Shown here piece by piece: positions 53,324 through 62,391 of a DNA stretch of 64,000 nt (position 1 is the stretch's first letter; every line of letters begins with the position of its first letter). The notes beneath the pieces are model-generated. The model was not told the origin of the DNA. It saw only the letters and a list, made by a program, of their open reading frames with translations, and did no database searches. Source of the DNA: a bacterium (GTDB taxonomy: Bacteria; Planctomycetota; Planctomycetia; Planctomycetales; Planctomycetaceae). Position numbers and translations under genes: made by a program. The stretch lies in contig WGME01000003.1 of the NCBI GenBank assembly GCA_016125225.1, forward strand, positions 1 to 64,000, given 5' to 3'.

Positions 53324-54244
53324 TTATGCGTTCCGTCGCAGCCATGCCAACGTGAATGCCAGCGAATTCAACCGCGTGTCGGTGGTGTCGGCGCGGGACA
53401 TGAAGACGACGGGGGCCGTGGTGCCGACGAGGACGCCGCCGAAGCGGCAGTCGGCGGTGTACATGATCGCCTTCACCGTGAGGTTCGCCGCCTGCAGGCT
53501 GGGGAAGAGCATCGCATCGGCGGCTCCGATGACCGACCCGGCGAGCCGTTTCTTCTCCCCGGCGTCGCTGGCATAGGCGAGATCGAACGACAATGGCCCC
53601 TGCACGATGCAACCCGTGATCTCGCCTGCTTCATGGATTCGCTGTAACTCGGCGGCTTCGAGCGTGTCGGGCATGGCTTCACTGGCTTTTTCGCTGGCGG
53701 CCATCACGGCGATTTTGGGCGGTTCCTGTGAGCTATTCGCATCGGTCAGTGCCGTGGCGACACTCACCAGACTGTCGAGCAGATCACGTTTCTGCTCGAG
53801 TGTGGGTTGAATGGTGATGCCGGTATCAGTGAGCAGAAAGCGGCGGTTATCACGCGGAATTTCCATCAGCACAACCTGCCCGATGACATGCCCCGTGCGC
53901 AACCCTGTCTCACGCGACAGCACGGCTTTCATGAGGGCGGGCGTCGCGATCTGGCCTTTCATCAGGAGTGCCGCTCGGCGCGCTTTGACCTCCGCGACGG
54001 CGACGGCAGCCGGTTCTTCGGTATCGAGAATGGTGATCGCTGAGATGTCGAGTTGATGATCGCGGGCCAGCGTTTCAATCTCATGGCGTGACCCTGTGAC
54101 GCAGGGTTTCACCCAACCCCGTCCTGCGGCGATAGACAACGCTTCCAGCACCGTGCGATCGGCCCCGCCCGCGGCAATCACCGGCACGGGGTCAGTGGTA
54201 CGATCGGCCTGGGCATACAAAGCATCAAAACTCAGCAGACTCAT
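53324..54244 (-). CDS. Phosphate acetyl/butyryltransferase family protein
   Basis: A 306-residue protein of the Pta/Ptb family, which moves acyl groups between CoA and phosphate. The N-terminal strand [26 protein letters not shown], the [19 protein letters not shown] segment and the C-terminal pattern [40 protein letters not shown] (phosphate-binding glycines) are typical, especially of the butyryltransferase-type subgroup. The central part is somewhat shorter than in acetate Pta. The acyl chain length is not determinable. It converges with the kinase gene. Confidence 0.85.
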   Translation of the reverse strand: MSLLSFDALYAQADRTTDPVPVIAAGGADRTVLEALSIAAGRGWVKPCVTGSRHEIETLARDHQLDISAITILDTEEPAAVAVAEVKARRAALLMKGQIATPALMKAVLSRETGLRTGHVIGQVVLMEIPRDNRRFLLTDTGITIQPTLEQKRDLLDSLVSVATALTDANSSQEPPKIAVMAASEKASEAMPDTLEAAELQRIHEAGEITGCIVQGPLSFDLAYASDAGEKKRLAGSVIGAADAMLFPSLQAANLTVKAIMYTADCRFGGVLVGTTAPVVFMSRADTTDTRLNSLAFTLAWLRRNA

Positions 54245-54260
54245 CGGACGTCAATTCCTC

Positions 54261-54287
54261 AGCGAGCGGCGGGCGTGAGCCCGCTGG
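54261..54287. repeat. Repeat R6, copy 1
   Basis: AGCGAGCGGC followed by GGGCGTGAGCCCGCTGG, a GC-rich element with internal CGGGC/GCCCG arms. A near-inverted copy lies at 54372-54396. Confidence 0.6.
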
Positions 54288-54371
54288 TTGGGTGTCAAAG
54301 TGATAATGGTCAGGGTAGCAGAGTGGCAGATGCTTGAGTATCAGGAGACATGATCGATCGTGCGTCCATTC

Positions 54372-54396
54372 AGGGGGCTCACGCCCCTCGCTCGCG
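54372..54396. repeat. Repeat R6, copy 2 (overlaps the agmatinase-like gene end)
   Basis: The reverse complement starts GCGAGCGAGGGGCGTGAGCC, close to copy 1. It supplies the last codons (RERGA) of the agmatinase-like protein. Confidence 0.6.
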
Positions 54397-55320
54397 CAGT
54401 GCCGTTAACGACAGAAACTCGAACACCAGATTCGCGGCGAGAATCGCCGTGATGCCTGCGTGATCATACGGCGGCGAGACCTCGACGAGGTCATAGCCCA
54501 CGGTGTTGACTGATTTGAGGCCGCGGACGAGTTGCAGGATTTCATGGCTCGTCAACCCGCCGACTTCGGGCGTTCCGGTTCCCGGTGCGAACGCGGGATC
54601 GACGCAGTCGATATCCAACGTGACATAGCAGGGCCGGTTGCCGATGCGTTCGGTGATCTCCTGCAACACCGAGGAAACCGTCCGCGTGCGGAACTCTTCC
54701 AAAGTGATCATGCGAGCCCCGAGGTTCAGCGCATCGCGATAATCCTGCGGACCACCGGTGGGACCACGGATGCCGATTTGGATGTAGGCGTCGCGGTCCA
54801 TAAGACCGGCTTCGAGAGCGCGAATGAAGGGCGTGCCATGGCTGATGGTCTGGCCAGGGTATTCGTAGTCCCAAGTATCGGGATGGGCATCGAAATGGAC
54901 CACGGCGAGGGGGCCATGCTTCGCGGCATGCGCCCGCAACAGCGGCAGCGAGATGGAATGGTCGCCGCCGAGTGTGATTAGCGTTGCCTGCTGATCGAGG
55001 ACCGCCATCGCAGCGGCTTCGATGGCTTCATGCGTTGCAAGAATGCTCGGCGGGACGACGGCGACATCGCCCAGATCGACCAGCTTCAACGCCTCAAACG
55101 GATTGACCTGCTGGACATTGTTGTACCCCCACAACAGCAGCGACTGTTCGCGAATCGACCGGGGCCCGAACCGCGTGCCGCTGCGGTTAGACGTGGAACT
55201 GTCATAGGGAACGCCCAGGATCGCGGCATCAAACCCCGCGGCCGATGTCGCGTGTGGAGCGCGACCGAAGGTGGCGATACCGGTGAACGGGGCAGGAGGG
55301 AGTGGGGTTGCACTGGTCAT
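54379..55320 (-). CDS. Agmatinase/arginase family protein
   Basis: A 313-residue ureohydrolase. The ATG at 55320 precedes the family N-terminus (upstream codons fall in the hairpin region). The binuclear manganese ligands are all visible: GGDHS (118-122, H121), FDAHPDTWDYE (D144, H146, D148) and DIDCVDPAFAPGTGTPEVGGL (D236, D238). SHGTPFIRA is the substrate loop of agmatinases. It may convert agmatine to putrescine or act on another guanidino compound. The end of the gene is formed by a dispersed repeat, and two R2-type hairpins lie upstream of its start. Confidence 0.9.
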   Translation of the reverse strand: MTSATPLPPAPFTGIATFGRAPHATSAAGFDAAILGVPYDSSTSNRSGTRFGPRSIREQSLLLWGYNNVQQVNPFEALKLVDLGDVAVVPPSILATHEAIEAAAMAVLDQQATLITLGGDHSISLPLLRAHAAKHGPLAVVHFDAHPDTWDYEYPGQTISHGTPFIRALEAGLMDRDAYIQIGIRGPTGGPQDYRDALNLGARMITLEEFRTRTVSSVLQEITERIGNRPCYVTLDIDCVDPAFAPGTGTPEVGGLTSHEILQLVRGLKSVNTVGYDLVEVSPPYDHAGITAILAANLVFEFLSLTALRERGA

Positions 55321-55337
55321 ATTGATTGAGTGTCTTA

Positions 55338-55416
55338 GCCCCCGGTGAGTCACCGGGGGCCATGCGTTTCCTTCCGCGTCAATGACAAACCAGCCCCCGG
55401 TCATTGACCAGGGGCT
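55338..55416. repeat. Two R2-type hairpins in tandem
   Basis: Hairpin one at 55338-55360 has perfect 11-bp arms beginning GCCCCCGGTGA. Hairpin two at 55392-55416 has arms AGCCCCCGGTCA and TGACCAGGGGCT with one mismatch. They stand between the oxidoreductase and agmatinase-like genes, both on the minus strand. Confidence 0.75.
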
Positions 55417-55438
55417 AAGACCAATTCACCGGTTGATG

Positions 55439-55470
55439 AAAGGCCCGCCACGCGGCGGTGGCGGCTTTTC
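55439..55470 (-). terminator. Hairpin after the oxidoreductase gene
   Basis: CCGCCAC (55445-55451) pairs with GTGGCGG (55458-55464), 6-nt loop. AAAG on one side and CTTTT on the other could add pairs. It lies 25 bp after the Gfo/Idh/MocA stop. Confidence 0.55.
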
Positions 55471-55494
55471 ACCATAACCACTCAACTATCAACC

Positions 55495-56886
55495 TTACAC
55501 CGTCACGTCAATTTCGTAACCCTTGCGTTGTTCGCGGGCGAGCCATTGGTTGGCTTCGTCATCGCCCACGATCATCTCTTTTTCTGAATCCCAGTTGAGC
55601 TTGCGACCGAGACGGATCGCGATGTTCGCGAGATGGCAGGTGGTCATCGCGCGGTGATGCGAGTAGACATCGGAGATCGGGTCGGTACGGTCGGCGATGC
55701 ACTCGAAGAAGTTCGCCATGTGGTTGCCGGGTTTTTTGCCCTTGTACAACTGCATGAGCCGTTCTTCAGTAACGGGGTTGGTCTTCAGGTCTTCCGCCGG
55801 CTTGCCCTTCATCGAGCCACGGCTAACGTGGAAGCGGCCGTCGGTTCCTTCGAAAAGAATGCCGTTGCCATCTTGCGATTCGCTGACGATGTGCATCTCC
55901 ACATCGTTCGGGCACATCACGGTCACATCGAAGCTCACGGCGGCGTTGTAGCAGTCGTCGCGGGTCGGCATGCCATTCTTGAATTCACAAGGATGCTTGG
56001 CGACCCCTTCCACTGTCAGCGGGCCCGATTCGTCGATGCCCAGCGCCCAGGAAGCGATGTCGACGTGGTGGGCACCCCAGTCGGTCATCTTGCCGCCCGA
56101 GTATTCGTACCACCAGCGGAATTCGTAATGACACCGCGAAGCCGGGTATCTCTTGTTCGAGGAATTGGCCTGCTCGCTGGAACGATAGGCAACGAGCGGG
56201 GCCTGACCCAGCCACATTTCCCAGTTGAGTTCCGAGGGCACCGCCGCTTCGGGAATGGTACCGCTGTCGGTTGACCCGCCGATGTTGCAGATCACCTTCT
56301 TCACCTGACCGATGCGGCCATCCTTGATCATCGCGACGGCTTGCAGAAACCGCAGGCCCATCTCGCTGCGTTGTTGCGTGCCCACCTGGAAGACCCGCTT
56401 GGTCTCTTGCAGCACTTTGCGGATCTGCTTGCCTTCATGGATGGTCAGCGTCAGGGGCTTCTCACAGTAGACATCTTTACCGGCCCGCATGGCTTCGATG
56501 GCGATTTTCGAGTGCCAATGATCGGGAGTGACGATGGTGACCACATCGATATCTTTGCGGTCGAGCAGTTCGCGATAGTCTTCATACATCGCGACATCGA
56601 TGGTCTTACCCTTCTTCTCGGCGGACTCCAGGGCTTTGGCTTTCCCCTTTTCGACATGGTTTTTGTCGACATCGCAGACGGCGACACAGTCGGCATGTTG
56701 CATGGCCTGCGGGCCGACCCCATCCCAGCGGTCGCCAGTGCCGATGCAACCGAGCACGTGCTGCCCGTTCACCAGGTTGTAACCCAAGGCCCGATTTTGC
56801 GTGGTGGTGTACCAGTAAGGGAGTGTCGCCCCGGCGAGAGCGGCCGTCGTTTTCAGAAAAGTTCGGCGATTCGAGCGATCCGTCAT
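55495..56886 (-). CDS. Tat-exported Gfo/Idh/MocA-family oxidoreductase
   Basis: A 463-residue NAD(P)-dependent dehydrogenase-like protein. It begins with a twin-arginine signal (SNRRTFLKTTAALAGATL, RR at residues 7-8), so it should be folded in the cytoplasm and exported. The Rossmann part has VLGCIGTGDRWDG, VCDVDKNH and VTIVTPDHWH, then the catalytic EKPLTLT lysine. The second half contains the Gfo/Idh C-terminal domain. Planctomycetes have large families of these, thought to oxidise sugars or inositols; the substrate is not evident. Single gene, divergent from the phosphofructokinase gene. Confidence 0.92.
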   Translation of the reverse strand: MTDRSNRRTFLKTTAALAGATLPYWYTTTQNRALGYNLVNGQHVLGCIGTGDRWDGVGPQAMQHADCVAVCDVDKNHVEKGKAKALESAEKKGKTIDVAMYEDYRELLDRKDIDVVTIVTPDHWHSKIAIEAMRAGKDVYCEKPLTLTIHEGKQIRKVLQETKRVFQVGTQQRSEMGLRFLQAVAMIKDGRIGQVKKVICNIGGSTDSGTIPEAAVPSELNWEMWLGQAPLVAYRSSEQANSSNKRYPASRCHYEFRWWYEYSGGKMTDWGAHHVDIASWALGIDESGPLTVEGVAKHPCEFKNGMPTRDDCYNAAVSFDVTVMCPNDVEMHIVSESQDGNGILFEGTDGRFHVSRGSMKGKPAEDLKTNPVTEERLMQLYKGKKPGNHMANFFECIADRTDPISDVYSHHRAMTTCHLANIAIRLGRKLNWDSEKEMIVGDDEANQWLAREQRKGYEIDVTV

Positions 56887-57168
56887 GGATGTGTCCCAGA
56901 GTGGAAGAGTCTGCGAGAGAATGGGGCAACAGACCGCCCCTGAGTCGATTTCCGGCGATTTTCCGCCTGATCAATCAGCGCTGGCTGTTGCGTTCAAATC
57001 TTTGTACACCGGATCTCACAGCAGCCACAAGGTTCCGAAGAGAATTTCCCCCTCAGGTCGAGTCCGCGAACGGTTGATTTCCAAGCCATTTCACGGACAC
57101 TGTGGGCACCGTTGCTCGCGGATCAAGGCCTTGGGAACCTGTTTCCCGGGGTGGATTAGGGATTACCA

Positions 57169-58377
57169 ATGCCTGTGGGAAATGCGTTAATCGGACAGTC
57201 GGGCGGGCCGACGTCTGTGATCAATTCGTCTCTGGCCGGTGTGGTCGATGCCGCCATGAAAGCGAAATCGATCGGCCGGGTCTTCGGCATGCGGTTCGGC
57301 ATCGAAGGGGTGCTGAACGATTTTCTGATCGACCTGGGAGCGGAATCCGCCGAGGTCCGCAAGGGGCTGCGACACACCCCCGGCAGTGCGCTCGGTTCCA
57401 GCCGTCTGAAACTGAAGGATGAGCATTTCCCCACGATCATGAAGCAACTGAAGAAGTACAACATTCGTTACTTCTTCATGTGCGGCGGCAACGACACCAT
57501 GGACACCATTCATCGCGTGGTCGAATATGCCAACGCGAATGGCCACGAAATGGTCGGCGTCGGTGTGCCGAAGACCGTCGACAACGATCTCTATGGGACC
57601 GATCACACGCCGGGCTATCCGAGTGCGGCCCGCTATGTCGCCTTGAGCGTGCAGCAAGCCGGTGTGCTCGCGCGGGACATGCAGAAAGTCGACCAGTTCG
57701 TGGTCTTCCAGACGATCGGTCGCAGTGCCGGTTGGTTGCCCGCCGCAGCTGCGGCAGTCCGTGGGGCGACATCGGCTCCGCATATTCTGCTGCTGCCCGA
57801 ACGCAAGTTCGATCGCGACAACTTCCTGCAGGCAGTCGCGGCGGCGCACAAGAAGCATGGCTTTGTCTCGATCGTCTGTGGTGAGGGAATCACCAATGCC
57901 GACGGCTCACCGGTGAGTGCCTCCACCACGCGTGATAAATTTGGCAACGTCGAATTCGGGGCGATGGGTGGGACCAGCGTGGCCATTTCGCTGCATCAGA
58001 TCATCTCGAAAGAATTCGGCTGGCGCGGCGAGTTTCAGGTGACGGAATCGCTGCCGATGTCCGCCGCCGATCGGGGCGTGAAACTCGATTTCCTCGAAGC
58101 CTATGCTTGCGGGCAACAGGCGGTGAAGCTCGCGCTCCAGGGCAATGGGGGCGTGATGGTGACCATGCAACGCACCAACAAGGCGAGCGAACCCTACCAC
58201 ATGGAATTCGGCACGATTCCGCTGAAAGAAGTCGCTAACCACGAACGCCCGCTGCCGGACAACTTCATCAGCAAAGATGGCTATGATGTGACAAAGGCCT
58301 TCGTCAATTATGTGACGCCACTGTTGGGCGATATTCCCGAGTACGTGTCGCTGTCGGGCAAACGCGCAAAACCGTGA
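57169..58377 (+). CDS. Pyrophosphate-dependent-type 6-phosphofructokinase
   Basis: A 402-residue phosphofructokinase. The nucleotide/PPi loop reads GQSGGPTSVIN and the catalytic motif CGGNDTMDT (G107, N108, D109), where ATP-type enzymes have GGDGS. The PKTVDNDL motif (134-141) and the GRSAGWL and GEGITNADG segments fit the PPi-type subgroup. The enzyme interconverts fructose 6-phosphate and fructose 1,6-bisphosphate reversibly in glycolysis or gluconeogenesis. The start at 57169 follows a region of about 280 bp without clear signals. The SIS gene downstream may be functionally linked through hexose phosphates. Confidence 0.92.
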   Translation: MPVGNALIGQSGGPTSVINSSLAGVVDAAMKAKSIGRVFGMRFGIEGVLNDFLIDLGAESAEVRKGLRHTPGSALGSSRLKLKDEHFPTIMKQLKKYNIRYFFMCGGNDTMDTIHRVVEYANANGHEMVGVGVPKTVDNDLYGTDHTPGYPSAARYVALSVQQAGVLARDMQKVDQFVVFQTIGRSAGWLPAAAAAVRGATSAPHILLLPERKFDRDNFLQAVAAAHKKHGFVSIVCGEGITNADGSPVSASTTRDKFGNVEFGAMGGTSVAISLHQIISKEFGWRGEFQVTESLPMSAADRGVKLDFLEAYACGQQAVKLALQGNGGVMVTMQRTNKASEPYHMEFGTIPLKEVANHERPLPDNFISKDGYDVTKAFVNYVTPLLGDIPEYVSLSGKRAKP

Positions 58378-58386
58378 ACAACGACT

Positions 58387-58440
58387 AGCCCGCAGCGCCA
58401 GCAAGGGCATACTTAAAGTCCCTTGCTGGCGCTGCGGGCT
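58387..58440. repeat. Repeat R4 hairpin, copy 1
   Basis: Perfect 21-bp arms: 58387-58407 (starting AGCCCGCAGCGCCAGC) and 58420-58440 (its reverse complement), 12-nt loop. It lies between the phosphofructokinase and SIS genes. A second copy is at 62325-62383. Confidence 0.85.
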
Positions 58441-58498
58441 GGTGATTACGAACTCAGTCAATACTAGACTCACGCCTCCCGCACGCTAAGAAAAAACC

Positions 58499-59518
58499 AT
58501 GCAAGCCAACACCGCTCCTTATTCGCAGTTCGGCCTGGTGCAGGATATGTGCACTGTGCCCGATGTCATTCGCAAGTTTGATCCTGCCGTTGTGCAGCCG
58601 ATTGTTGAACCGATCAAAGCGGCCGGGAAGTTGTTTCTGACCGGCGAAGGGTCGAGCCGGTTGTTCCCCGGCAAGGCGGCGATCATGCATAGCCGCCGCC
58701 AGGGCTGGCCGCTGGTGCTGCATACCGAAGCTGGCCGTCAATCGCAGGAATATCCCCTCGCCGATTGGGCCGTGCTCGGCATGTCGAACTCGGGTCGTAC
58801 CGCCGAAGTGATTCGGTTGTTCAACATGCTCAAGGACGACGGCCATAAGCGGCTCTTCTCGTTGACTGCATTGGCGGAATCCACTTTGGAAGGTCTCGCT
58901 CATCAGGGCTTTGTCCTCAAGTGTGGCAAAGAAGGGGCTGTTGCCGCGACCAAGAGCGTCATCGAGCAGGCTCTTTTCTGCCGGGCTTTGGTGGAGGCCG
59001 TGAATGGCTCGACCGATCTCGCCGCGAAGTTGCCCAAGCTGGCCAGCGCTGTCGAAACCGCCCTCACCATGCCGTTGGACACCGAATGGATCGATAAGCT
59101 CGCCTACGCGGGGACGATCTATTTCGCCGGCCGCAACGACGGCGTTTCGGAAGAACTCGCCCTCAAGACGAACGAAATCACCCGCAAACGGAGTGACTAT
59201 CTCGAAGGGACCTACGCGGTTCATGGCATCGAAGAGATCATGACCGCCGATGATGTGGTGATCTGGATCGATCCGTATATTGAATCGGAACAGAAGTTCC
59301 ACGATTGCCTGGTGAAAGGGGTCGGCCTGACCGTGATCGCCGTGGCTTCCCGGCCGACCATGTTCCCGACCATCATGATTCCTGACGCCGGTGATTTGAA
59401 CAGTTTCGTGCAGTTGTGTGCCGGGTGGAACATCCTCGTCGAGATTGGCATGAAGCTCGGCATCAACGTTGACAAGCCGCAACGCGCCCGCAAGGTCGGG
59501 AACGAATTCACCGGTTGA
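58499..59518 (+). CDS. SIS-domain sugar-phosphate isomerase-like protein
   Basis: A 339-residue protein with two SIS-type halves. The first holds GKLFLTGEGSSRLF and GMSNSGRTAEVI, the phosphate-binding loop of sugar isomerases, and the second IYFAGRNDGVSEELALKTNEI. The overall arrangement resembles the isomerase part of GlmS or agaS/frlB-type deglycases but lacks the glutaminase domain. It probably isomerises a phosphorylated hexose or amino sugar. It follows the phosphofructokinase gene across a repeat hairpin and ends near a nearly empty R1 pair. Confidence 0.88.
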   Translation: MQANTAPYSQFGLVQDMCTVPDVIRKFDPAVVQPIVEPIKAAGKLFLTGEGSSRLFPGKAAIMHSRRQGWPLVLHTEAGRQSQEYPLADWAVLGMSNSGRTAEVIRLFNMLKDDGHKRLFSLTALAESTLEGLAHQGFVLKCGKEGAVAATKSVIEQALFCRALVEAVNGSTDLAAKLPKLASAVETALTMPLDTEWIDKLAYAGTIYFAGRNDGVSEELALKTNEITRKRSDYLEGTYAVHGIEEIMTADDVVIWIDPYIESEQKFHDCLVKGVGLTVIAVASRPTMFPTIMIPDAGDLNSFVQLCAGWNILVEIGMKLGINVDKPQRARKVGNEFTG

Positions 59519-59520
59519 TT

Positions 59521-59587
59521 TTAGCCGCGAGGCCCAGCCAAGCGTTGCGTGGTTTGTATGCAGCGCTCGGCTATGGCTCACAGCTAA
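59521..59587. repeat. Almost empty inverted pair of repeat R1
   Basis: A 67-bp unit: 59521-59547 (TTAGCCGCGAGG at its outer end) and 59561-59587 (CAGCGCTCGG at its inner end), with only 13 bp between. The arms are less perfect than at 50.7 kb. It exactly fills the space between the convergent SIS and PAP2 genes and may be a cassette without cargo or a hairpin terminator. Confidence 0.6.
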
Positions 59588-60268
59588 TCAGGCGACGATC
59601 CGCAGTTGAGGCGGTTGGCCGCTCGTCTCGCCGGAGTCGGACATGATTTCCCGCGTAATCATCACGCAGACATGCCCCATCACCCAGCCAACGGCGGCCC
59701 CGGCGAGGACATCGCTCGGGAAATGGGCGGAACTTTGAATGCGGTGCAGTCCTACGAGTACGGCCAGCGTGAAGAACCACCAGCGTCCGCGGGGATAGAC
59801 CGCTGCCAATGCGACCGCGAATCCGAAGGCCGTCGCGGTATGGGCGGACGGAAAACTTTGAGCTGCTGACCCGCCGGAACCCAGCGGCAGCCAACTTTCA
59901 AAGGTCTGCCAGACATTCGCTGAGGCGAAGCTGAAGTTCCGAGGCCGGGTACGGGCGATCATCAGCTTGATCACATTCGCCGTCAGACCACCGGACAGCG
60001 CTCCGATGGCACACATGGCAGGTGCCCAACTCCGGCGGTCGGCATCGAGGATGGCAATGGTCGCCACGACGAGGGCGACACCGATACCGTGCCCGAACGG
60101 TTCCACCTTGTTCAACACATCCATGATGAACTTGGGGAAATGTCCGTCACGGCAGGCTTTGGCAATCGTCATGTCCATGCTGAGAGCACACAAAGCCGCC
60201 AGCACCAGAACTGCCGGGACGATGGTTCGCAGTGGGCGTGGCAATGGCGAGAGGGAACGGGTCGACAT
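59588..60268 (-). CDS. PAP2-family membrane phosphatase
   Basis: A 226-residue membrane phosphatase. The ATG at 60268 is preferred over 60292 because a GGA-rich sequence lies before it. All three PAP2 motifs are present: KLMIARTRPR, SFPSAHTAT (catalytic histidine) and HRIQSSAHFPSDVLAG (second histidine and aspartate). Five to six hydrophobic helices are predicted. Members dephosphorylate lipid phosphates such as phosphatidate or undecaprenyl pyrophosphate. The end is next to the R1 pair, converging with the SIS gene. Confidence 0.9.
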   Translation of the reverse strand: MSTRSLSPLPRPLRTIVPAVLVLAALCALSMDMTIAKACRDGHFPKFIMDVLNKVEPFGHGIGVALVVATIAILDADRRSWAPAMCAIGALSGGLTANVIKLMIARTRPRNFSFASANVWQTFESWLPLGSGGSAAQSFPSAHTATAFGFAVALAAVYPRGRWWFFTLAVLVGLHRIQSSAHFPSDVLAGAAVGWVMGHVCVMITREIMSDSGETSGQPPQLRIVA

Positions 60269-60426
60269 CGATTTCCATCCGGGGACAGACATTACCGGTC
60301 GCGGATGGTACCGCCGTAGCCCCCAATCGAGAAGAGCAGTTTGAACCTTAAGTTCCACTCAGCAAGCCGCTTGGGGCAAACTCCCGTTGGCAGAATCGCC
60401 AGAATCTCCTACAGTCCCCGATTCCG

Positions 60427-62310
60427 ATGGATCGACAGCGACACTTGAAGGGATTCCGGGTCATGGATCAGGCCCCGCGACGCGAACTCTGGCGGCACCA
60501 GCTGCTCATTCTCCTCGTCGCCGGACTGGTGTTCTTCACCAATCTGGGAGCGGCGGCACTCTTTGATGAGGACGAGCCGAAAAACGCCGTCTGCGGTCGC
60601 GAAATGTTTCTGCGAGGCGACTGGATTGTCCCCACGTTCAACGCCGAACTGCGGACCGACAAGCCGATCCTGATTTACTGGATCATGCTCTGTTCGTATT
60701 CCGTGTTCGGAGTGAGCGAGTTTGCTGCCCGGTTTGGTTCCTCGGTGCTGGCCATAGGCACATCGCTGCTGACTTATCACCTCGGCCGACGTTTGTTTCA
60801 TCCGCAGGTCGGTTTGTATGCGGCGGTGGTTCTGTGTACGTGCCTGATGTTCTCGGCGGTAGGTCGCGCGGTGACGCCCGATTCGACATTGATTTTTTGC
60901 ACGACGATGGCCTTTTTCTGTTACGTCTGGTCGGTGACAGCCCGGTCTTGCGGGACATTTGGTGCCCCGGAACCACAAACACAACGCCGCCTCGCCTGGA
61001 ATGAATATGCCGCCGCGAATGTCTGGTCGGCGTTGCCCATGTACATCGCGATGGGTTTCGCAGTACTGGCCAAAGGACCGATCGGGTTCCTGCTGCCGTG
61101 TTCGATCATCGGGTTGAATCTGCTGGTGCGGTGGGAACTGGATGAGGAAGGCCAAGTGCTAAGTGCTGAGTACCGAGTGGATCAGCAAACATGGTCCGGC
61201 TTTTTGCTTTCCGCTTTCCGCTTTCCGCTGCGTCTCTTCCATCCCGCCAGGTTCTGGGCGGCGCTTCTCGCTATGCGGGCGTTCTGGGGATTGCCGATCA
61301 TCGCGGCGATTGCGTTGCCGTGGTACATCGCTGTGGGGCAGGCGACGAATGGGGCGTGGCTGGCGGGCTTTCTGGGTGATCACAATGTCGGCCGGTTTCT
61401 CGAACCGAAAGAAAATCACAGCGGGCCGGTGTTCTATTACCTGATCGTGATTTTCCTCGGCACGTTCCCCTGGTCAGCCTTTCTACCGGCCGCGATCTGG
61501 AATCTGGTGCAACGCTTGAAGCAGCAGGCTGCCTGGTCGCCGGGGTTGGTCTTCGTCAGTTGTTGGGCCGGGTTCTGGATCGCGTTCTTTTCGCTGGCGA
61601 GTACCAAGCTGCCCAACTACATTCTGCCGTCTTACCCGGCGGTCGCATTATTGATTGCCGTCTTTCTGTATGAGTGGCAGCATCAGTTGGCGGCGATCTC
61701 TTTGAAAGCCTTTCAACGGAGTTGTACGGCTCTCATTGCCGCCGGTGTGGTGTTTCTGATCGCCGTGCCGATTGCCATGTCGATTCTGCTGCCCGAGATG
61801 ATCGGACTGGCAGCGTTGGGTTTGATTCCGCTGATAGGAGGCATCGTCGCCTATCGGGCGGTGTCACAGGTTCAACGGCAACGAGCCGTCCGCGTGGTGG
61901 CACTCACGGCTGTCTGTCTCGCCGTCGGTGTGGTCGGCATTGCCCCGGGTTATGTGGCCCCCTATCAGGATGGCCCCCAGTTTGGTCGGCGGGCTAAAGC
62001 AATGGCGAACGGCGAAACGCCGCAACTCGCGACATTCGATTACTTCGCCCCGACCCTGGTTTTCTACGCCGAAACACCGATTCACAAACTACAAATTGCT
62101 GACGACATTCCAGCGTTCTTCGGCGAACATCCCGAAGGCCTGCTGCTGACCCGCGAAGATCGTCTGGAACAATTGAAGGACGTCTTACCCGCAGACATTA
62201 CGGTGCTGGGCCAGCAACGGCGCTTCCTTCGTCGGCACGATCTGGTCCTGTTGGGCCGACAACCAACAGCGCACGCCGTGCAACCCGTGTCACATTCGAC
62301 ATCGCGATAA
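60427..62310 (+). CDS. ArnT-like GT-C glycosyltransferase
   Basis: A 627-residue membrane glycosyltransferase of the dolichyl-phosphate-mannose type. The N-terminal loop DEDEPKNAVCGREM contains the catalytic DE-type motif, followed by PTFNAELRTDKPILIYW and about eleven membrane helices, with the C-terminal soluble part after about residue 510. The start may be 60427 or 60463. Between helices, 61154-61229 looks like an in-frame insertion of repeat sequence (encoding LSAEYRVDQQ and FRFPLR) and contains three tandem GCTTTCC units. Likely transfers a sugar from a lipid carrier to an envelope acceptor. Confidence 0.88.
   Translation: MDRQRHLKGFRVMDQAPRRELWRHQLLILLVAGLVFFTNLGAAALFDEDEPKNAVCGREMFLRGDWIVPTFNAELRTDKPILIYWIMLCSYSVFGVSEFAARFGSSVLAIGTSLLTYHLGRRLFHPQVGLYAAVVLCTCLMFSAVGRAVTPDSTLIFCTTMAFFCYVWSVTARSCGTFGAPEPQTQRRLAWNEYAAANVWSALPMYIAMGFAVLAKGPIGFLLPCSIIGLNLLVRWELDEEGQVLSAEYRVDQQTWSGFLLSAFRFPLRLFHPARFWAALLAMRAFWGLPIIAAIALPWYIAVGQATNGAWLAGFLGDHNVGRFLEPKENHSGPVFYYLIVIFLGTFPWSAFLPAAIWNLVQRLKQQAAWSPGLVFVSCWAGFWIAFFSLASTKLPNYILPSYPAVALLIAVFLYEWQHQLAAISLKAFQRSCTALIAAGVVFLIAVPIAMSILLPEMIGLAALGLIPLIGGIVAYRAVSQVQRQRAVRVVALTAVCLAVGVVGIAPGYVAPYQDGPQFGRRAKAMANGETPQLATFDYFAPTLVFYAETPIHKLQIADDIPAFFGEHPEGLLLTREDRLEQLKDVLPADITVLGQQRRFLRRHDLVLLGRQPTAHAVQPVSHSTSR
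61154..61229. repeat. Repeat-like insertion within the glycosyltransferase gene
   Basis: AAGTGCTAAGTGCTGAGTAC (61154-61173) is itself repetitive, and GCTTTCC occurs three times head to tail (61206-61226). The tract keeps the reading frame and would form a loop between membrane helices. Confidence 0.7.
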
Positions 62311-62324
62311 TGGATCTCACCACT

Positions 62325-62383
62325 AGCCCGCAGCGCTAGCAAGGGACTTCATCAATCAGGTGCCCTTGCTGGCGCTGCGGGCT
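62325..62383. repeat. Repeat R4 hairpin, copy 2
   Basis: Arms 62325-62345 and 62363-62383 (right arm ending GGCGCTGCGGGCT) have one mismatch in 21 bp. Between convergent ArnT-like and methyltransferase genes. Confidence 0.85.
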
Positions 62384-62391
62384 GGTTGATG

